This document shows, one piece after another, positions 1 through 8,464 of a DNA stretch of 64,000 nt. Position numbers and translations under genes: made by a program. Below the pieces are notes generated by a model, which was not told the DNA's origin, made no database searches, and saw only the letters and a program-made list of their open reading frames with translations. The stretch covers positions 17,688,603 to 17,752,602 of the forward strand of contig OX457027.1 in NCBI GenBank assembly GCA_949752745.1, read 5' to 3'. The number at the start of each line of letters is the position of its first letter. The first letter of the stretch is position 1. Source of the stretch: Protula sp. h YS-2021. Lineage: Eukaryota > Annelida > Polychaeta > Sabellida > Serpulidae.

Positions 1-310
1 ATCATCCCGGGGCAGGGGGCGGGGGTTGGGGGGGGGGGCACTGGCATACCAACTGGTTACCATGCGTGTCCATTACTTTTTAAAATGACCCCTAAATGCG
101 GAGTGTTAATTTTGAAATAATACCCTCCTTTTTAACCAAACACATATAGTGAAATTCCGAAACACCCCCCCCCCCCCCGTTTGTGTGGGAGACGCGGAGT
201 ACTGAATGAAAAATACCCTCTTTTTATTGGCACTCAGCTCGGACCGAGTCAGGCTTCAAAATTACATCCTCTCGCCGCGTTTTTGGACACGCATGGTAGC
301 ACACATGATA
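1..310. repeat. Left arm of a host inverted repeat (satellite-related)
   Basis: Positions about 37-170 read, in reverse complement, like 2085-2302. The shared blocks are the GGTTACCATGCGTGTCC motif, the GGAGTG-TTAATTT block and the AATACCCTCCTTTTTAA block. The motif is the same satellite word (GGACACGCATGGTAACC) that fills 22439-23020, here in opposite orientation. Runs of C or G interrupt it. No gene is seen; short open frames here are incidental. Confidence 0.6.
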
Positions 311-596
311 CCAAGTCTCCCCCACCCCCCGCCTCCCAGGGCCAGGACACCATGTTATCACCCGGAGCGGGGGGGGGGGGGGACTCCTGTACCAGCTATG
401 GGATATACTTAGGTTAGGACAAAACTGCAACGATTGTAACAGGATATACTTCAACTGAATTGTAAGTTCAGTGTTACGAAATAATTTGTATATTAATTGT
501 TATTCGTGACTTTTAAAATATATAATGGGACATTTGTTGTTAAGAAATGAGCACCTTGCTACAAAAAGTGAAATAAATTCATGATTAACTAGTCCG

Positions 597-619
597 TTTT
601 CGCTACCGAGTAGCGAAAA
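597..619. repeat. Short perfect hairpin
   Basis: TTTTCGCTACC, a central G-A, then its complement GTAGCGAAAA form a hairpin of about 10 bp. It stands alone in AT-rich repeat DNA, and no function is suggested. Confidence 0.45.
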
Positions 620-654
620 TTACACTTGGGGGTCACAAAAAATACGATTCTAAA

Positions 655-1065
655 CTCTTGACCCCTTACATATCGTTTTTTTTTAGGCCCAAAGGATCGA
701 AAATAAGCTCAAAATCGTTCTATCTCTAACCGTTTTCAAGATAATGGTCAACTTCCAGTTTTTGGTTTTGACCATGGCCGAGGAGGTGAAGGTCACCGAG
801 GTATCTTTTACATAACGTCTTTAGGCCAAAATTTCTAACCGTTTTCGAGATTAGGGCCAACTTCCGGTTTTTTACTTTGACCATGTCCCGAGGAGGTGAA
901 ATGTCACAGAGATATCTCTTACATATCGTCTTTTAGGCCGAAAGGGTGGAAAATAAGCTCAAAATCGCTCTTTCTCTAACCGTTTTCGGGATAATGGTCA
1001 ACTTCCAGTTTTTTACTTTGACCATAGCCGAGGAGATCAAGGTCACCGAGGTACCTCTTACAAGT
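655..1065. repeat. Three tandem copies of a ~130-bp host repeat
   Basis: Three copies share the blocks GAAAATAAGCTCAAAATCG, TCTCTAACCGTTTTC, GGTCAACTTCC and GACCAT-GCCGAGGAGGTGAAGG. The middle copy is shortened. This is noncoding repeat DNA. Confidence 0.7.
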
Positions 1066-1360
1066 CCTACATTACAGTTATCTAAAAAAATAACAATTTT
1101 TGACAAGTCGTCATTTTGGCAATTTTTGACCAATTTGACAAGTAATACGGCATTGCACAACTTCAATATATATATTCACTGTGCACCCTACCATATGCCT
1201 AGGATAAAGGAGCTCGCGCGGAAAGCACAAAAGTCTTACATTGCAGTTATCTAAAAAAATCACAGTTTTTGGCAAGTCGCCTTTTTGGCAATTTTTGGCC
1301 GATTTGAAAAATAACACGACGTTGAACAACTTCAACATATATACAGTCGAATCCATTTAA
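1066..1360. repeat. Two copies of a dispersed repeat ending in ACAACTTCAATATATATA
   Basis: The block from CATTACAGTTATCTAAAAAAAT to ACAACTTCAATATATATA occurs twice, at about 1070-1180 and 1235-1345. Its last part recurs at 46445-46490 and 46630-46675, so it is a dispersed host repeat. The DNA from 1361 to 2084 holds no gene or recognisable element that I can support. Confidence 0.6.
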
Positions 1361-2084
1361 ACCGACATCGCTTTAACCCACATATCGTTTTAACCGACAT
1401 GTTTTCCGACCGGTCCCGAAGGATTTACCCCATTGACCCCCATTATATAACGTCGGTTTAGGCAAATATCGTTTGTCCGACGTATATTTTTCTCTCGAAC
1501 AAATTTTTTCAGCCCCTTTTTCGACAAATAATGATGATTGACAGATCCCTTTTGTACGATATTATACGTATTGTCATTTCACTGTCATGTTATACATTTG
1601 AGCCATTGTTTCTACTAACTTCACAGAAGTTATGTACACACAGAAGCCTATTCATCGGTACTCAGGCCATTCAAAGGTATGACATCTACTCGGGATTTCA
1701 AAGATGTTTGGGTTTGCATGTAATCGTTACATTACAGAAAACAATGCTACATGAGCAAACTTGTGATCAGACATTAAAAAGAGCTGCTCAATAGCTCAAA
1801 CGATTCTTTAGATTTCGATTGATCAGAACATAAAGAAGCGATTATTTCGTGTGATTAAAACTTCACATGTCTTTTTCATATCTGTTAATCATGTCACTTG
1901 ATTGCAATTTTAGCAGAAATTTTACACTGCAATTTAATCAACTGCAATTTTGCGAATGGCAATTTCATCAATTGCAATCAGAAAATAGTGTTGTAAATCG
2001 CAATTTAGACCCTACCTGCACAGTATAAAAAAGACTGTAAGAATGAATGCAAATCAAATCCCAGTAATTATGGGGCTCATTAAA

Positions 2085-2302
2085 AAAGGGGGTGCAGGGA
2101 ATTTTCATTCATTACACAGTGAGGGGTATTACACTCAGCGTTTCATTAAAAAGGGGGTATTAATTCAAATTAGCACTCCACTTTTAGGCGTCGTTTCAAA
2201 AAGTCGGGGACACGTATGCTAACCATGTGACACGTGAGTGGCCACCCGGATCATGGACACGCATGGTAACCATTTGGTGCTTGAGTGCGCCCCTGCATCA
2301 TG
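2085..2302. repeat. Right arm of host inverted repeat and satellite edge
   Basis: Reverse-complement partner of 37-250. From about 2205 it becomes the satellite word (GGACACG-ATG-TAACC, CACGTGAGTGG) that continues to the right of the Polinton at 22439. The Polinton therefore landed inside this satellite. Confidence 0.6.
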
Positions 2303-2308
2303 GACACG
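2303..2308. repeat. Target site duplication, left copy (GACACG)
   Basis: GACACG lies immediately before the AGTAGTGTG terminus and is repeated exactly at 22433-22438 after the other terminus. A 6-bp duplication is the known Polinton/Maverick signature. Confidence 0.95.
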
Positions 2309-2775
2309 AGTAGTGTGAAAACGGGGGTTCTAAAACAGGAAGTGACGTCATAGTGACGTCACATGGTGTTTTAGAACCCCCACGGGGGTTCTAAAACAGT
2401 GACGTCATATTGACGTCATATTAACGTCATATTGACGTCATATGGTTATCATATGGTTATCATATGGTTACCATATGGTTACCATATGGATGTCATAATG
2501 ACGTCACGTGGTGTTTTAGAAGCCCCATGGGGTTTCTAAAACAGTGACGTCATTATGACGTGATCTAGACGTGTTATGGAGGTGATATGGAGGTGATATA
2601 GAGGTCATATGGAGGTGATATGGAGGTGATATGGAGGTCATATGAACGTCATATGAACGTCATATGAACGTCATAATGACGTAATATGGAGAGTGGGCGG
2701 CCATTCAAACAACCATTCAAACGACCATTCAAACGGGTGGCGATTCAAACAACCATTCAAACGGGCAACCATTCA
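2309..2775 (+). repeat. Left terminal inverted repeat
   Basis: The core 2309-2700 matches 22432-22030 in reverse complement by eye, except that the left has three and the right four copies of an 11-bp CATATGAACGT unit (392 versus 403 bp). Beyond it both arms hold CCATTCAAAC-type repeats. Inside the core are palindromes built on GTTTTAGAACCCC / GGGGTTCTAAAAC (2369-2400 and 2512-2544), CATATGGTTA repeats and GGAGGTGATAT repeats. Confidence 0.92.
2343..2552. promoter_or_regulatory. Cluster of seven TGACGTCA (CRE/ATF) sites in left TIR
   Basis: Perfect TGACGTCA octamers start at 2343, 2354, 2400, 2411, 2433, 2499 and 2545, with near-matches such as TAACGTCA at 2422. The right TIR carries the mirrored set. 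TGACGTCA is the cAMP-response element bound by CREB/ATF bZIP dimers. Use as a promoter or origin element is inference. Because each octamer is a palindrome, the array reads the same from both strands. Confidence 0.6.
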
Positions 2776-2842
2776 AACGACCAGTCAAACGGGCAGCCAG
2801 ACAAAATGACACCCGGACAAAATGGTGCCCGGACAAAATGAC

Positions 2843-2974
2843 ACCCGAGCACCCGAGCACTTGAGCACCCGAGCACTCGAGCACTCGAGCACTCGAGCAC
2901 TGAGCACCCGAGCACTTGAGCACTCGAGCACTCGAGCACCCGAGCACTCAAGCACTTGAGCACTTGAGCACCCG
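2843..2974. repeat. GAGCACTC/GAGCACCC minisatellite
   Basis: About 15 copies of an 8-10 bp unit GAGCACYY lie just inside the left TIR, next to GGACAAAATGRC repeats at 2808-2845. The right arm has no counterpart. Open frames through it only mirror the repeat. Confidence 0.8.
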
Positions 2975-3099
2975 GACAGCAAAGGGTTCATAGAGACATG
3001 GTTAGAGCTGGCCTGCTGTGTATTTTGACCCATCAATGACGTCACACAGAGCGACTCAAGCTTGCAACCAACTGATGGATAGGCAATCCGGGGCCAGCC

Positions 3100-3370
3100 G
3101 TACAGTAGGTCGACAGGCCCCCCGGGGCCTGCCACCACCAGCTTGGCAAGCCCCCCGGGGCCTGCCAAACATCAGGTTGGTAGGCCCCCCCTGGCTCACC
3201 AACCCATGAGCCCCCCCCCCCCCCCCGGCCCAGCAATCTTTCAGCATACACTGTATCTATATGGGTGAGCTAGTCGACAGACCCCCCCCCCGGCTCACCG
3301 GCCCATGAGCCCCCCCCCCCGGCCCATGGTGGTCTTAGCCGCTGACTCACGGCTCACCGCCACATGCCAC
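3100..3370. repeat. C/G-rich repeats including a decayed promoter copy
   Basis: Units with CCCCCCGGGGCCTGCCA (3118-3190) are followed by C-tracts joined to CGGCCCA and CATGAGCC. The end, with GCTCACGGCTCACCG near 3345-3359, matches the block just upstream of the TATA box at 6321, so this looks like a duplicated, decayed version of the 6145-6330 promoter region. No gene is supported here. Confidence 0.5.
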
Positions 3371-3596
3371 TGTATGTATACAAGCAATGGCCACTCTTTT
3401 TTTTAGCTTTCTCTCTCCAAACACACGCCAGACCAGACTGGTAACGGGTCAGTCGGACAAACGGACACCCGGACAAACGGACTACCCGGACAAACGGACT
3501 GCTGGACAAACGGACAGTCTTTTTTTTATAGTTTTTTATGCCTCTCTCTCCACACGGTAGCTGGAGGCAAACAAGCAGTCTTTTTCCAGCTTTTCC

Positions 3597-4580
3597 CGTT
3601 CTCCCAGCACACACACCATCACTAATGGATTGCCGTGGCAGCAATTAAAAATGAGCACTCTTTTTCCTTAAGGAAGAGAGGTGTCTCCATGCATTGCGAC
3701 CATATACAAGCAACAATCCTTTCTTTAAAGCTTTCTCACTATTCTAACACCTATGACAACCAAACCAACGGACACCCAGACACACGGACACCCAGACACG
3801 GACACCCAGACACACGGACACCCAGACAGTCCTTTTTTTTTTGTTTTTTTTTTAGTTTTTATCCCTCTTCACCCACATCAAACCAAACCACGGAAACAAG
3901 TGTTTTTTAGGGCTTTTACCGTTCTCCCAGCACACACACCATCACTAATGGATTGCCGTGGCAGCAATTAAAAATGAGCACTCTTTTTCCTTAAGGAAGA
4001 GAGGTGTCTCCATGCATTGCGACCATATACAAGCAACAATCCTTTCTTTAAAGCTTTCTCACTATTCTAACACCTATGACAACCAAACCAACGGACACCC
4101 AGACACACGGACACCCAGACACGGACACCCAGACACACGGACACCCAGACAGTCCTTTTTTTTTGTTTTTTTTTTTAGTTTTTATCCCTCTTCACCCACA
4201 TCAAACCAAACCACGGAAACAAGTGTTTTTAGGGCTTTTACCGTTCTTCCAGCACACACACGTTCACTAATGGATTGCCGTAGCAGTAATTAAAAATGAG
4301 CACTCTTTTTCCTTAAGGAAGAGAGGTGTCTCCATGCATTGTGGTCATTTACAAGCAACAATCCTTTCTTTAAAGCTTTCTTACTCTTTTAACACCTATG
4401 GCAACCAAACCAACGGACACCCAGACACACGGACACCCAGACACGGGCACCCAGACACACGGACACCCAGACAGTCCTTTTTTTTCTTTTTTTTTTTAGT
4501 TTTTATCCCTCTTCACCCACATCAAACCAAACCACGGAAACAAGTGTTTTTAGGGCTTTTACACGCATATCCCATCACTA
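3597..4580. repeat. Three tandem copies of a ~322-bp unit
   Basis: Units start near 3597, 3920 and 4242 with CGTTCT(C/T)CCAGCACACAC. Each holds the same GAGCACTCTTTTTCC block, a short GGACACCCAGACACAC array, a T-tract and CACATCAAACCAAACCACGG. Units 1 and 2 are nearly identical; unit 3 is slightly diverged and cut short. This is noncoding expansion of the left arm. Confidence 0.9.
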
Positions 4581-4591
4581 ATGGCTTTCTC

Positions 4592-4825
4592 AAGCCTGGA
4601 TATTTTTAACCCAGAGAGCAAATTCTTTTTGCTTTCTCAGACAGGCAGACGGACAGATTTAGCGTTTCATTTCTCATGCCAGGGTATTTTTAACCCAGAC
4701 AGCAATTTGTTTTGCTTTCTCAGACGGGCAGACGGACAGATTTAGCGTTTCATTTCTCATGCCAGGGTATTTTTAACCCAGGCAGCAATTTGTTTAGCTT
4801 TTTCAGACGGTCAGACGGACAGATG
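4592..4825 (-). repeat. Tandem ~80-bp copies resembling a 3'-end processing block
   Basis: Three copies contain GGTATTTTTAACCCAG; two also hold AGCGTTTCATTTCTCATGCC. On the minus strand each reads as a weak stem (GGGT...ACCC) followed by GAAATGAAACGC. This is the same order as the intact stem-loop plus GAAATGAAACGC block at 4951-4906, so they look like decayed duplicates of the 3' end of the neighbouring minus-strand gene. Confidence 0.5.
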
Positions 4826-4931
4826 GAGCTATAAATCAATGATTTATAGTCCTCTTTTTTTTTTAGCATTTCCCACACTCTCATTCATACTAAGATTGTC
4901 TGATGAAGCGTTTCATTTCGTAATAATGGGA

Positions 4932-4951
4932 GGGCCGCTAAAAAGCGGCCC
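4932..4951 (-). terminator. Histone-like 3' stem-loop after the left outermost gene
   Basis: On the minus strand an 8-bp stem GGGCCGCT/AGCGGCCC encloses a TTTT loop, 62 nt past the stop codon at 5014. The block ACGAAATGAAACGC follows about 9 nt later, closely matching the block after the stem-loop at 20597-20582. The stem is two pairs longer than the histone norm, so this is the least canonical of the three. Confidence 0.6.
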
Positions 4952-5013
4952 TGGAGGGATTTCCGTAGTCTGGTCCTGGTCACTGCCTCTTGTCATCAGT
5001 TCTCCTGCCGCTG

Positions 5014-6069
5014 TCACTGCCTCCCGCCATCGGTTCTCCTGCCGCCGCCACTGGCGCCGCCGCTGACGCCACCGCTGGCACCGCTGCCGCCACCAACCTC
5101 GCCACAGCCACACTTCCGCTTATGTGCCGCAACCGCGGCCCTGCTCGAGGTGAATCCTTTGCCCTGGACACTACAAAAATAATATTGGGACTTCAAAGCG
5201 TCCGGGCATTGCTGCTCATGCAATCTCATTGAATATTCTACCGGAAAGCCAAAATGGCAGAATTCACAATATTTAACATTATCCAAAGTGCCCAAGATTT
5301 GCATGACCTCCTGGAAATCTGACTCTTTTCTAGAGACATCCTCCAGTTTCATCTGAGCAGGTTCGTTGTTGCGGTCAGTGTTTGAAGGTGACTGTATGAG
5401 GCTGACTGTATCCGAAATACTGGCGACAGCGATTGTAAGCTCATCGTCAGGAGCTGGTGGCGGACTGTCCGGTCTTGTAACGGTTGCGCTTGGTGCCGCC
5501 AGCACCTTCCGGACAGTCACATCAGCTTCCTTTTGATTCACTTTCAACGGGGTCGTCATCGTTGACGCAGCGACTTTGACAGGAGTTGCTCTGGCAGGAG
5601 GAGTCTCTGTCATCGTTGCTGCGATCACTCTGGCTGGAGGAGTCTCTGTCATCGTTGCCGCGGTCACTCTGGTCACTCTGGTCACTTCCTGGCAGGGCGA
5701 CGGGTCCCTGGGCGGCGAACGATGGCGTAGTCGCTTATGGCTCTCCTCCGCCGCCCTGCCAAACAGGTTGAACCGTTCCTCTGGTCTGTTCCCAAGGAAA
5801 TTTCTCCACTTTCGAAACAGAAAAGTTTGATATTCAATGTAAATCTCCTCCCAGAAGTTGATATCCTTCGGTGATAGGAAGTAGCGGCCCCGAAGCTCAT
5901 CCGAAAAAAACTCGTCCTTATACAACATGGTTGAATTTCGATGTGCTCGCGTCCGAAACAGAAAAACTTGATATTCTATAAATATCTCCTCCCAGAGGTT
6001 GACATCCCTCGCTGATAGAAAATAGCGACCTCGAAGCTCATCCGAAAAAAACTCGTCCTTGTACTGCAT
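5014..6069 (-). CDS. Outward-facing Polinton protein with 47-aa tandem repeat and zinc fingers
   Basis: This protein has about 351 residues, starting at the ATG at 6069; the open frame continues upstream without another ATG. The N-terminus has a 47-residue segment present twice (141-bp offset) with the core YKDEFFSDELRGRYFLS and a following WEEI-IEYQ. A Thr/Pro/Ala-rich linker has short internal repeats (TMTETPPAR). Two zinc-finger-like segments follow, near residues 267-290 (CEFC...HEQQC) and 300-322 (FC...H-KRKC), and the tail is Gly/Ser-rich. I recognise no named family. The RYFLS...W core resembles the cassette in the small Polinton genes at 7492 and 14926-16345. The gene is divergent from the one at 6372, across a G/C-tract array, and ends in a histone-like stem-loop. 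It may bind nucleic acid; that is inference. Confidence 0.7.
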   Translation of the reverse strand: MQYKDEFFSDELRGRYFLSARDVNLWEEIFIEYQVFLFRTRAHRNSTMLYKDEFFSDELRGRYFLSPKDINFWEEIYIEYQTFLFRKWRNFLGNRPEERFNLFGRAAEESHKRLRHRSPPRDPSPCQEVTRVTRVTAATMTETPPARVIAATMTETPPARATPVKVAASTMTTPLKVNQKEADVTVRKVLAAPSATVTRPDSPPPAPDDELTIAVASISDTVSLIQSPSNTDRNNEPAQMKLEDVSRKESDFQEVMQILGTLDNVKYCEFCHFGFPVEYSMRLHEQQCPDALKSQYYFCSVQGKGFTSSRAAVAAHKRKCGCGEVGGGSGASGGVSGGASGGGRRTDGGRQ

Positions 6070-6144
6070 GATTAAATTTCGATGTGTTCGCTTCAAAGGT
6101 TCAAAGCAGACTGACTGCACACAGACTGCAAATCAAACTGATCG

Positions 6145-6290
6145 ACCCCCCCCCGGCCCAGCTACCTAGTGAGCCCCCCCCCCGGCCCAGCTACCTAGTG
6201 AGCCCCCCCCCGGCCCAGCTACCTAGTGAGCCCCCCCCGGCCCAGCTACCTAGTGAGCCCCCCCCCCCCCCCCCTCCCGGCTACTTTTTA
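6145..6290. repeat. C-tract minisatellite between divergent genes
   Basis: Five to six copies of a 27-29 bp unit: a run of 8-15 C, then GGCCCAGCTACCTAGTGAG. The C-runs mean G-runs on the minus strand, spaced so that G-quadruplexes could form. A different G-tract array fills the other divergent promoter region (21055-21200). Confidence 0.85.
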
Positions 6291-6320
6291 CGCCGCTGGC
6301 TCACGGCTCACCGTCAGTAG

Positions 6321-6329
6321 TATAAAAAG
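6321..6329 (+). promoter_or_regulatory. TATA box of the 6372 gene
   Basis: TATAAAAAG lies 51 nt before the ATG at 6372. A start near 6350 would leave a short leader, which favours 6372 as the first codon. Confidence 0.7.
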
Positions 6330-6371
6330 GTCGGGTTGACACCACTCTAATCATTGCATTGCCAAACCATC

Positions 6372-7448
6372 ATGGAGACGTCTCGAAACGCAGCAACGGC
6401 TAACAACATGGAAATTGATAGCCTGTTCAGCAATGAAACAATGGCTTTTACAGATGCAGTTTTAACTGCAGAGGAGACTGCTGCCTTCCTAAGTACACTA
6501 AAAGAAGCTGAAAAAGCCTTGGAGGAAGCATTAGGGGCTCCGTCAGCCGTGTCTACAGTACAGCAAACTAGGCCTGAAGAAGTACAGCCAGTACAGCAAG
6601 CAATGCCCGATCCCGAGGGATCTGACTACCCGTTCTGGGTTGCCAATGCGCTTGTAAATGGTAGCGCCAAACCACTTAGTACAAAGTTACAGGCTCATCT
6701 AGAGCATCTTGAGGAGGAAGAAGTGATCATGTCAAGCGATGACGACGGTGACGACGACGATGACGACAATGGCGACAATGACGACAATGACGACAGCGAC
6801 GACGATGAAAAGCAGCTCAAATCTAAATTCGAATTGAGCAAAAGTATTCCTGTTACTGAAGAAGACGTCACGCTGTTGAAACGGAACTTTCAAGCAGTGA
6901 TTCCTCTGATAGATTGTAACATTTTATGGTGCTTATGTGAAGAAGGCTTTTTCGACCAACACACATACATATACCTAACGGAAGAAGTGAACACTGTCAT
7001 TCAGCTTATCTACATGCTAGAAGGAAACATAGAGCATGTTCCCGCGTCAGAGCCACAGTTCTCCGAAGCCATGACCCGACGTTTCGTTCAACTTATTAGA
7101 AGTCTTCATGAGGAACTTTTTAAGACATTATGTCTACCGGCGCCAAAGTGTGTTGACGAAGATTGCGATTCCAAATGTGCAAAGGTCATGCTACATGGCT
7201 TCAAGTACCTTGAAGAACGTATTAAGGTGTACGAGATGATGGCCTACCTCTATGAAAAAGGATATTTCACCATGCCAATGCTCTTCCAATGGATAATTGG
7301 AAGTCGCAAACGAGGAGATTTTTTTAGTGATCGTCATGAGACAATCTCTAACAGACGGTTTACCAACAGCCTTTCTGGATGGTTTCAACGAGATCACTCC
7401 GCGATTTTGCAAACATCTCATGAAAACATACATGTAATGTTCATATAA
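6372..7448 (+). CDS. Acidic Polinton protein with a CARD-like helical segment
   Basis: The protein has 358 residues from METSRNAAT. A Glu/Ala-rich N-terminal part precedes an Asp-rich run at about residues 121-146 (many GAC codons). Residues about 160-220 look helical, with the spacing of a CARD/death-fold domain: a leucine-rich first helix, ID-N-LW-L as second helix, then EEGFF before the third. A second EKGYF motif lies near residue 295. The fold call rests on pattern alone and is tentative; another all-helical domain is possible. The gene is driven by the TATA box at 6321 and is first in the rightward cluster. If a CARD is present, a role against host death or inflammasome signalling would fit its early position, but that is inference. 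Confidence 0.6.
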   Translation: METSRNAATANNMEIDSLFSNETMAFTDAVLTAEETAAFLSTLKEAEKALEEALGAPSAVSTVQQTRPEEVQPVQQAMPDPEGSDYPFWVANALVNGSAKPLSTKLQAHLEHLEEEEVIMSSDDDGDDDDDDNGDNDDNDDSDDDEKQLKSKFELSKSIPVTEEDVTLLKRNFQAVIPLIDCNILWCLCEEGFFDQHTYIYLTEEVNTVIQLIYMLEGNIEHVPASEPQFSEAMTRRFVQLIRSLHEELFKTLCLPAPKCVDEDCDSKCAKVMLHGFKYLEERIKVYEMMAYLYEKGYFTMPMLFQWIIGSRKRGDFFSDRHETISNRRFTNSLSGWFQRDHSAILQTSHENIHVMFI

Positions 7449-7451
7449 AAG
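7444..7451 (+). promoter_or_regulatory. TATA box overlapping the upstream stop codon
   Basis: TATAAAAG at 7444-7451 contains the TAA stop (7446-7448) of the preceding gene. It lies 41 nt before the ATG at 7492, giving the second rightward gene its own promoter. Confidence 0.65.
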
Positions 7452-7491
7452 GAGTGAGGTGTCAAGTGCAGTCATCATTCGACGCGCAGCC

Positions 7492-8112
7492 ATGGAGAAG
7501 ACAAGCAGCTTTAAAATTAGTGCAAACTTAACCATTACTGTGGAGCATGGACAATTTGGATTATTTCTTCGAATCAAACGTGGAGAGAGATGGCTTGCTT
7601 TATCACCATCCTTGTGGAAGATTGTGTGTCAGAACTTGACAAGATTACGTGACATTGGCTTCAAACTGTACTTAACGCAAACGAAATGGCTTGAAGTCAT
7701 TTCATACTTGGACATGCGCTATGTGAGTTTTGTGCAAACATCACTGTTTGAAGGGAAAGAATACAAGTTTTACATCAACATGAATGATTGTGAATGGGAG
7801 ACATTGCTTCAGGAAATCCATAGCATAACCTCAACCTTACTGCCATGCACGGAATGTCATGGTAAGAAAACTCCTATCAAGCTACAAAAGGACAATCGGA
7901 TGAAAGTGTCAAAGCTATCCAAGAAAAGACTGGCTGAAGTTCAATTGGAGAATATGGATGTGCAAAATCAACTTGGACTTACCTGTGAATATTGTGGTGC
8001 TTACGGATATGCTGAGGATTATGATTGTCACTGCCACAAGTACAATTGCAAGTTGTGTGAACCAGACAACTTCTGCAACAAGTGCGGCTCACTAACTGTT
8101 TCTGCGGAGTAA
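7492..8112 (+). CDS. Two-cassette PC4-like protein with C-terminal zinc cluster
   Basis: The protein has 206 residues starting MEKTSSFKIS. The first ~105 residues hold two related beta-rich cassettes, each ending in a hydrophobic strand plus a Trp helix (WLALSPSLWKIVC and FYINMNDCEWETLL), joined by GFKLYLT. The same order (G-F-x-L-x-L, then strands, then E-W-x-x-L-L) occurs in the minus-strand proteins at 15550, 15306 and 15976. From about residue 118 there are paired cysteines and histidines (CTECH, CEYCG, CHCH, CKLC, CNKCG) that should bind two or more zinc ions. A role as single-stranded DNA-binding or transcription factor is inferred from the resemblance to PC4. It has its own TATA box at 7444. 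Confidence 0.7.
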   Translation: MEKTSSFKISANLTITVEHGQFGLFLRIKRGERWLALSPSLWKIVCQNLTRLRDIGFKLYLTQTKWLEVISYLDMRYVSFVQTSLFEGKEYKFYINMNDCEWETLLQEIHSITSTLLPCTECHGKKTPIKLQKDNRMKVSKLSKKRLAEVQLENMDVQNQLGLTCEYCGAYGYAEDYDCHCHKYNCKLCEPDNFCNKCGSLTVSAE

Positions 8113-8176
8113 GACTGAGAGTCATTTGTTTGCCAACCGTCACAGTGTGCAGACGTGTTATATGGATATGTGAAAG

Positions 8177-8464
8177 ATGGATGTAGAAACGTGTTTCAAG
8201 GACAAGTATGTGGACTACATGATAAGTGAACTGGCGCGTTTTGGATCTATTCAACAACAACTGCAACACTTTGACATTTATTGGGAACTTGCGCATTCCA
8301 CGTTAAGTGTACCAAACTTACGTGAGGATTTCATCAAAGAGTGTATGTTTTCAAACATTGACGGAGCTGAGGAGTTTGATGTGGAAGCAGCATATCACTT
8401 CGCTCGATTTGATCCAAGACTGTTTGATGAAGTGAGAGAGTGGTTAATCTACATTGCAGTATAA
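8177..8464 (+). CDS. Small Polinton protein of unknown function
   Basis: The protein has 95 residues beginning MDVETCFKDKY. It is acidic and mostly helical in appearance, with aromatic pairs (YWELAH, REWLIYI) and no motif I recognise. Its stop codon overlaps the next start (TAATG at 8462-8466), so the two small genes are probably expressed together. It lies between the zinc-cluster gene and the integrase. Confidence 0.55.
   Translation: MDVETCFKDKYVDYMISELARFGSIQQQLQHFDIYWELAHSTLSVPNLREDFIKECMFSNIDGAEEFDVEAAYHFARFDPRLFDEVREWLIYIAV

Noticed and set aside
3635..4293. Frames of 91-111 codons repeated three times
   Set aside because: They follow the 322-bp tandem unit, run through T-tracts and GGACACCCAGAC arrays, and have no protein features.
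5576..5830. Plus-strand frames opposite the 6069 gene
   Set aside because: Shadows of the minus-strand coding sequence, which has zinc fingers and a defined 3' signal.
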